This document shows, in pieces, positions 63,629-64,000 of a DNA stretch of 64,000 bases (position 1 is its first letter; each line of letters starts with the position of its first letter). The notes beneath the pieces are model-generated. The model was not told where the DNA came from and made no database searches. It saw only the letters and a program-made list of their open reading frames with translations. Source of the stretch: Metellina segmentata. Lineage: Eukaryota > Arthropoda > Arachnida > Araneae > Tetragnathidae. The stretch lies in NCBI GenBank assembly GCA_947359465.1, contig OX375876.1:122383444-122447443 (forward strand), in the 5' to 3' direction. Position numbers and translations under genes: made by a program.

Positions 63629-64000
63629 CTGAAATAAAATTCATAAATATTGTGACATTTTTTAAAATTCAAAATATGAATTTACACTTGGGTTGGATTC
63701 CTTTTAGACTACTTATAATTTAAGTAAACTAAAGGTGTATTGAGCAGCAGAACTGAAGGAAAACTGTGCAGTTTTAGATTTTTAATGAGTCAAAATCGAA
63801 TGCGAAACTCCATTCATGAGTTAATATGAACCATTCTTTTTTGCTTAGAACACACAAATTCGGGGGAAAAAATGCCTCTTTAATTTTCTCATAAGATTGT
63901 GAGTTATGGCATTTCTTTTTTTTTTTTAATCTATTTAAGTAACACTTTCAGCAAGGAGTTAAAATATCCAACTTAGTGTTACATTATGACCACAGATTGC
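63629..64000 (-). other. start of the next upstream dpy intron
   Basis: AT-rich sequence beyond exon 1 with no further in-frame cysteine-rich segment before the window edge. Confidence 0.55.

Overview
The window is AT-rich animal DNA with short exons, GT-AG introns and many DNA-transposon, SINE and LINE remnants. The one real gene is an arthropod-type dumpy homologue. The dense hAT, Helitron and mariner load and the intron-rich structure suggest a chelicerate, perhaps a spider, but the species cannot be read from the sequence alone.

Positions 1 to about 21.8 kb contain no host gene that I can support. They hold three copies of a hAT family with subterminal AACATCGATGTT palindromes, one carrying a 143-bp tandem array and a second carrying a transposase C-terminus. 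There are tRNA-derived SINEs, one of which hosts a hAT insertion with a perfect duplication. Also present are a mariner-like transposase remnant and a foldback derivative sharing its ends, a piggyBac remnant, a second hAT with a Harbinger-like element at its end, a Jockey-type LINE scrap, Helitron-like ends and two more degraded hAT transposases.

From 63,628 down to 21,826 the minus strand encodes the 3' part of a giant dumpy-like gene. I resolved 66 exons (9,602 coding bases, about 3,200 codons); the 5' part lies beyond 64,000. Reading 5' to 3', the protein begins with a long array of small four-cysteine modules (called S here, about 21 to 26 residues) and 40-residue six-cysteine EGF-like modules (called D). 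Next come three copies of a five-module cassette containing a calcium-binding EGF (D-I-N-E-C), then a partial fourth copy, a 13-codon linker exon, a complete zona pellucida (ZP) domain, an RKKR furin-type site, one transmembrane helix and a short cytoplasmic tail ending in SNNSL.

Every intron of the EGF array is in phase 1, and exon lengths are sums of module lengths (63 or 69, 120, 183, 252, 561, 1,362). This is what exon shuffling, tandem duplication and module-exact intron loss or gain would leave. The ZP exons break the rule with mixed phases. The expected product is an apical extracellular-matrix fibre: ZP polymerisation anchors it, furin cleavage releases it from the membrane, and the EGF array gives length and tensile strength. 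The introns carry several MITEs with clean target-site duplications, a full-length SINE and a 5'-truncated LINE with a poly-A tail.
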